Part shown: one piece after another, positions 4,972-5,206 of the stretch
Layout of the letters: each line of letters starts with the position of its first letter
Numbering within the stretch: position 1 is the stretch's first letter
Assembly (NCBI GenBank): GCA_020629095.1
Contig: JAHDDZ010000015.1
Span: 10,216-15,421 of the forward strand
From: Candidatus Altimarinota bacterium
GTDB lineage: Bacteria; Patescibacteriota; Gracilibacteria; UBA4473
DNA length: 5,206 bases
Direction: 5' to 3'
Notes under the pieces: generated by a model
Databases searched by the model: none
The model's input: the letters and a program-made list of their open reading frames with translations, nothing else
What the model was told of the DNA's origin: nothing
Program-made: the position numbers and the translations under genes

Positions 4972-5009
4972 AAAAAGGAGGCCATTGCATTACTGCAGTG
5001 GCCTCTTTT
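4972..5009. terminator. Terminator of the portal gene, bidirectional
   Basis: Five A's lead into a 12-bp stem, GAGGCCATTGCA (4978-4989) with TGCAGTGGCCTC (4994-5005), one T-G wobble and a TTAC loop, then TTTT (5006-5009). It begins 7 bp after the portal stop codon. The A-tract on the other side lets it serve the convergent minus-strand gene ending at 5026. Confidence 0.85.
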
Positions 5010-5025
5010 GCGTGTCCGAGCGGGA

Positions 5026-5206
5026 TTAGTAGTAATCAAACTGTTGTGGCTTGAAGCCGTACTTGTCGGGTATGGTATCTGTGATAGCCCTTTTTAACTT
5101 CCATTGACCTTCAAACTTCTTTGGTAGGTGAATGATTTTAGAGTTTAAGTTTACGATGTAAATATATACATCCTCATTTCTCTCTTGGCGATCTTTAACC
5201 ATCGCC
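5026..5206 (-). CDS. Hypothetical protein, C-terminal 59 residues (5' end may lie beyond the window)
   Basis: On the minus strand the frame is open from the right edge to TAA at 5028-5026. It reads AMVKDRQERNEDVYIYIVNL, then NSKIIHLPKKFEGQWKLKRA, ending DKYGFKPQQFDYY. The codon choice and mixed charged/aromatic composition look coding. An ATG at 5202 could be the start of a complete 58-residue protein, but the frame is still open upstream, so it is more likely the tail of a longer gene. A hydrophobic strand (VYIYIVNL) is followed by a basic segment (LPKKFEGQWKLKRA); I recognise no family. It converges on the portal gene and shares the terminator at 4972-5009. Confidence 0.6.
   Translation of the reverse strand, partial: AMVKDRQERNEDVYIYIVNLNSKIIHLPKKFEGQWKLKRAITDTIPDKYGFKPQQFDYY

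Noticed and set aside
1..5206. Possible alternative genetic code 25 (TGA read as glycine), because no visible gene ends in TGA
   Set aside because: Both long proteins are rich in glycine and use only GGN codons, with no in-frame TGA. The small number of stop codons makes the lack of TGA unremarkable.
1..5206. CRISPR array, insertion sequence, rRNA or tRNA
   Set aside because: No regularly spaced direct repeats, transposase motifs, terminal inverted repeats or conserved RNA signatures were seen on either strand.

Overview
This window most likely comes from a candidate-phyla-radiation (Patescibacteria) genome, perhaps a Peregrinibacteria- or Gracilibacteria-like lineage. The basis is a secreted protein with cysteine-containing SLH-type repeats of the ADAITYVQRAGVVDGYPDGTYRP kind, together with small genes of no recognisable family. 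This placement is inference from protein style; there is no rRNA or other marker here. All five intact genes and the one partial gene whose end is visible stop with TAA or TAG. All glycines in the long ORFs use GGN, so the standard bacterial code fits.

Layout, left to right. Positions 1-548 hold two overlapping minus-strand genes of unknown function, the second running off the left edge. Positions 549-881 hold no gene but are rich in hairpins: a 12-bp palindrome, a minus-strand terminator, a plus-strand terminator-like hairpin and the terminator of the next gene. Positions 882-1073 (minus) encode a cold-shock domain protein. Positions 1292-2908 (plus) encode the most distinctive gene: a signal peptide, three SLH-type repeats, an MsrA domain and an MsrB domain in one chain, which looks like a surface-anchored methionine sulfoxide repair enzyme. 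It converges on a minus-strand hypothetical gene (2971-3420), with a bidirectional hairpin terminator between them. That hypothetical gene diverges from a plus-strand phage-type portal protein (3511-4965), which has its own terminator and then meets the end of another minus-strand gene (5026 to the right edge).

Two regulatory themes recur. First, no start codon has a recognisable Shine-Dalgarno sequence. The msrAB gene has a near-consensus promoter (TTGACT, 17 bp, TATGAT) placed so that the predicted transcript starts exactly at the A of the ATG, a leaderless arrangement, and the portal gene looks nearly leaderless. Second, the hypothetical gene at 2971-3420 has a full-consensus promoter whose -10 box overlaps the ORF's first ATG. 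Its transcript would therefore begin with a strongly structured stretch of about 130 nt and would probably use a downstream start.

The genes do not form one operon; most are single transcription units separated by terminators. The portal gene stands alone, without terminase, protease or capsid neighbours in view, so it is either one edge of a rearranged prophage or a stranded phage gene.
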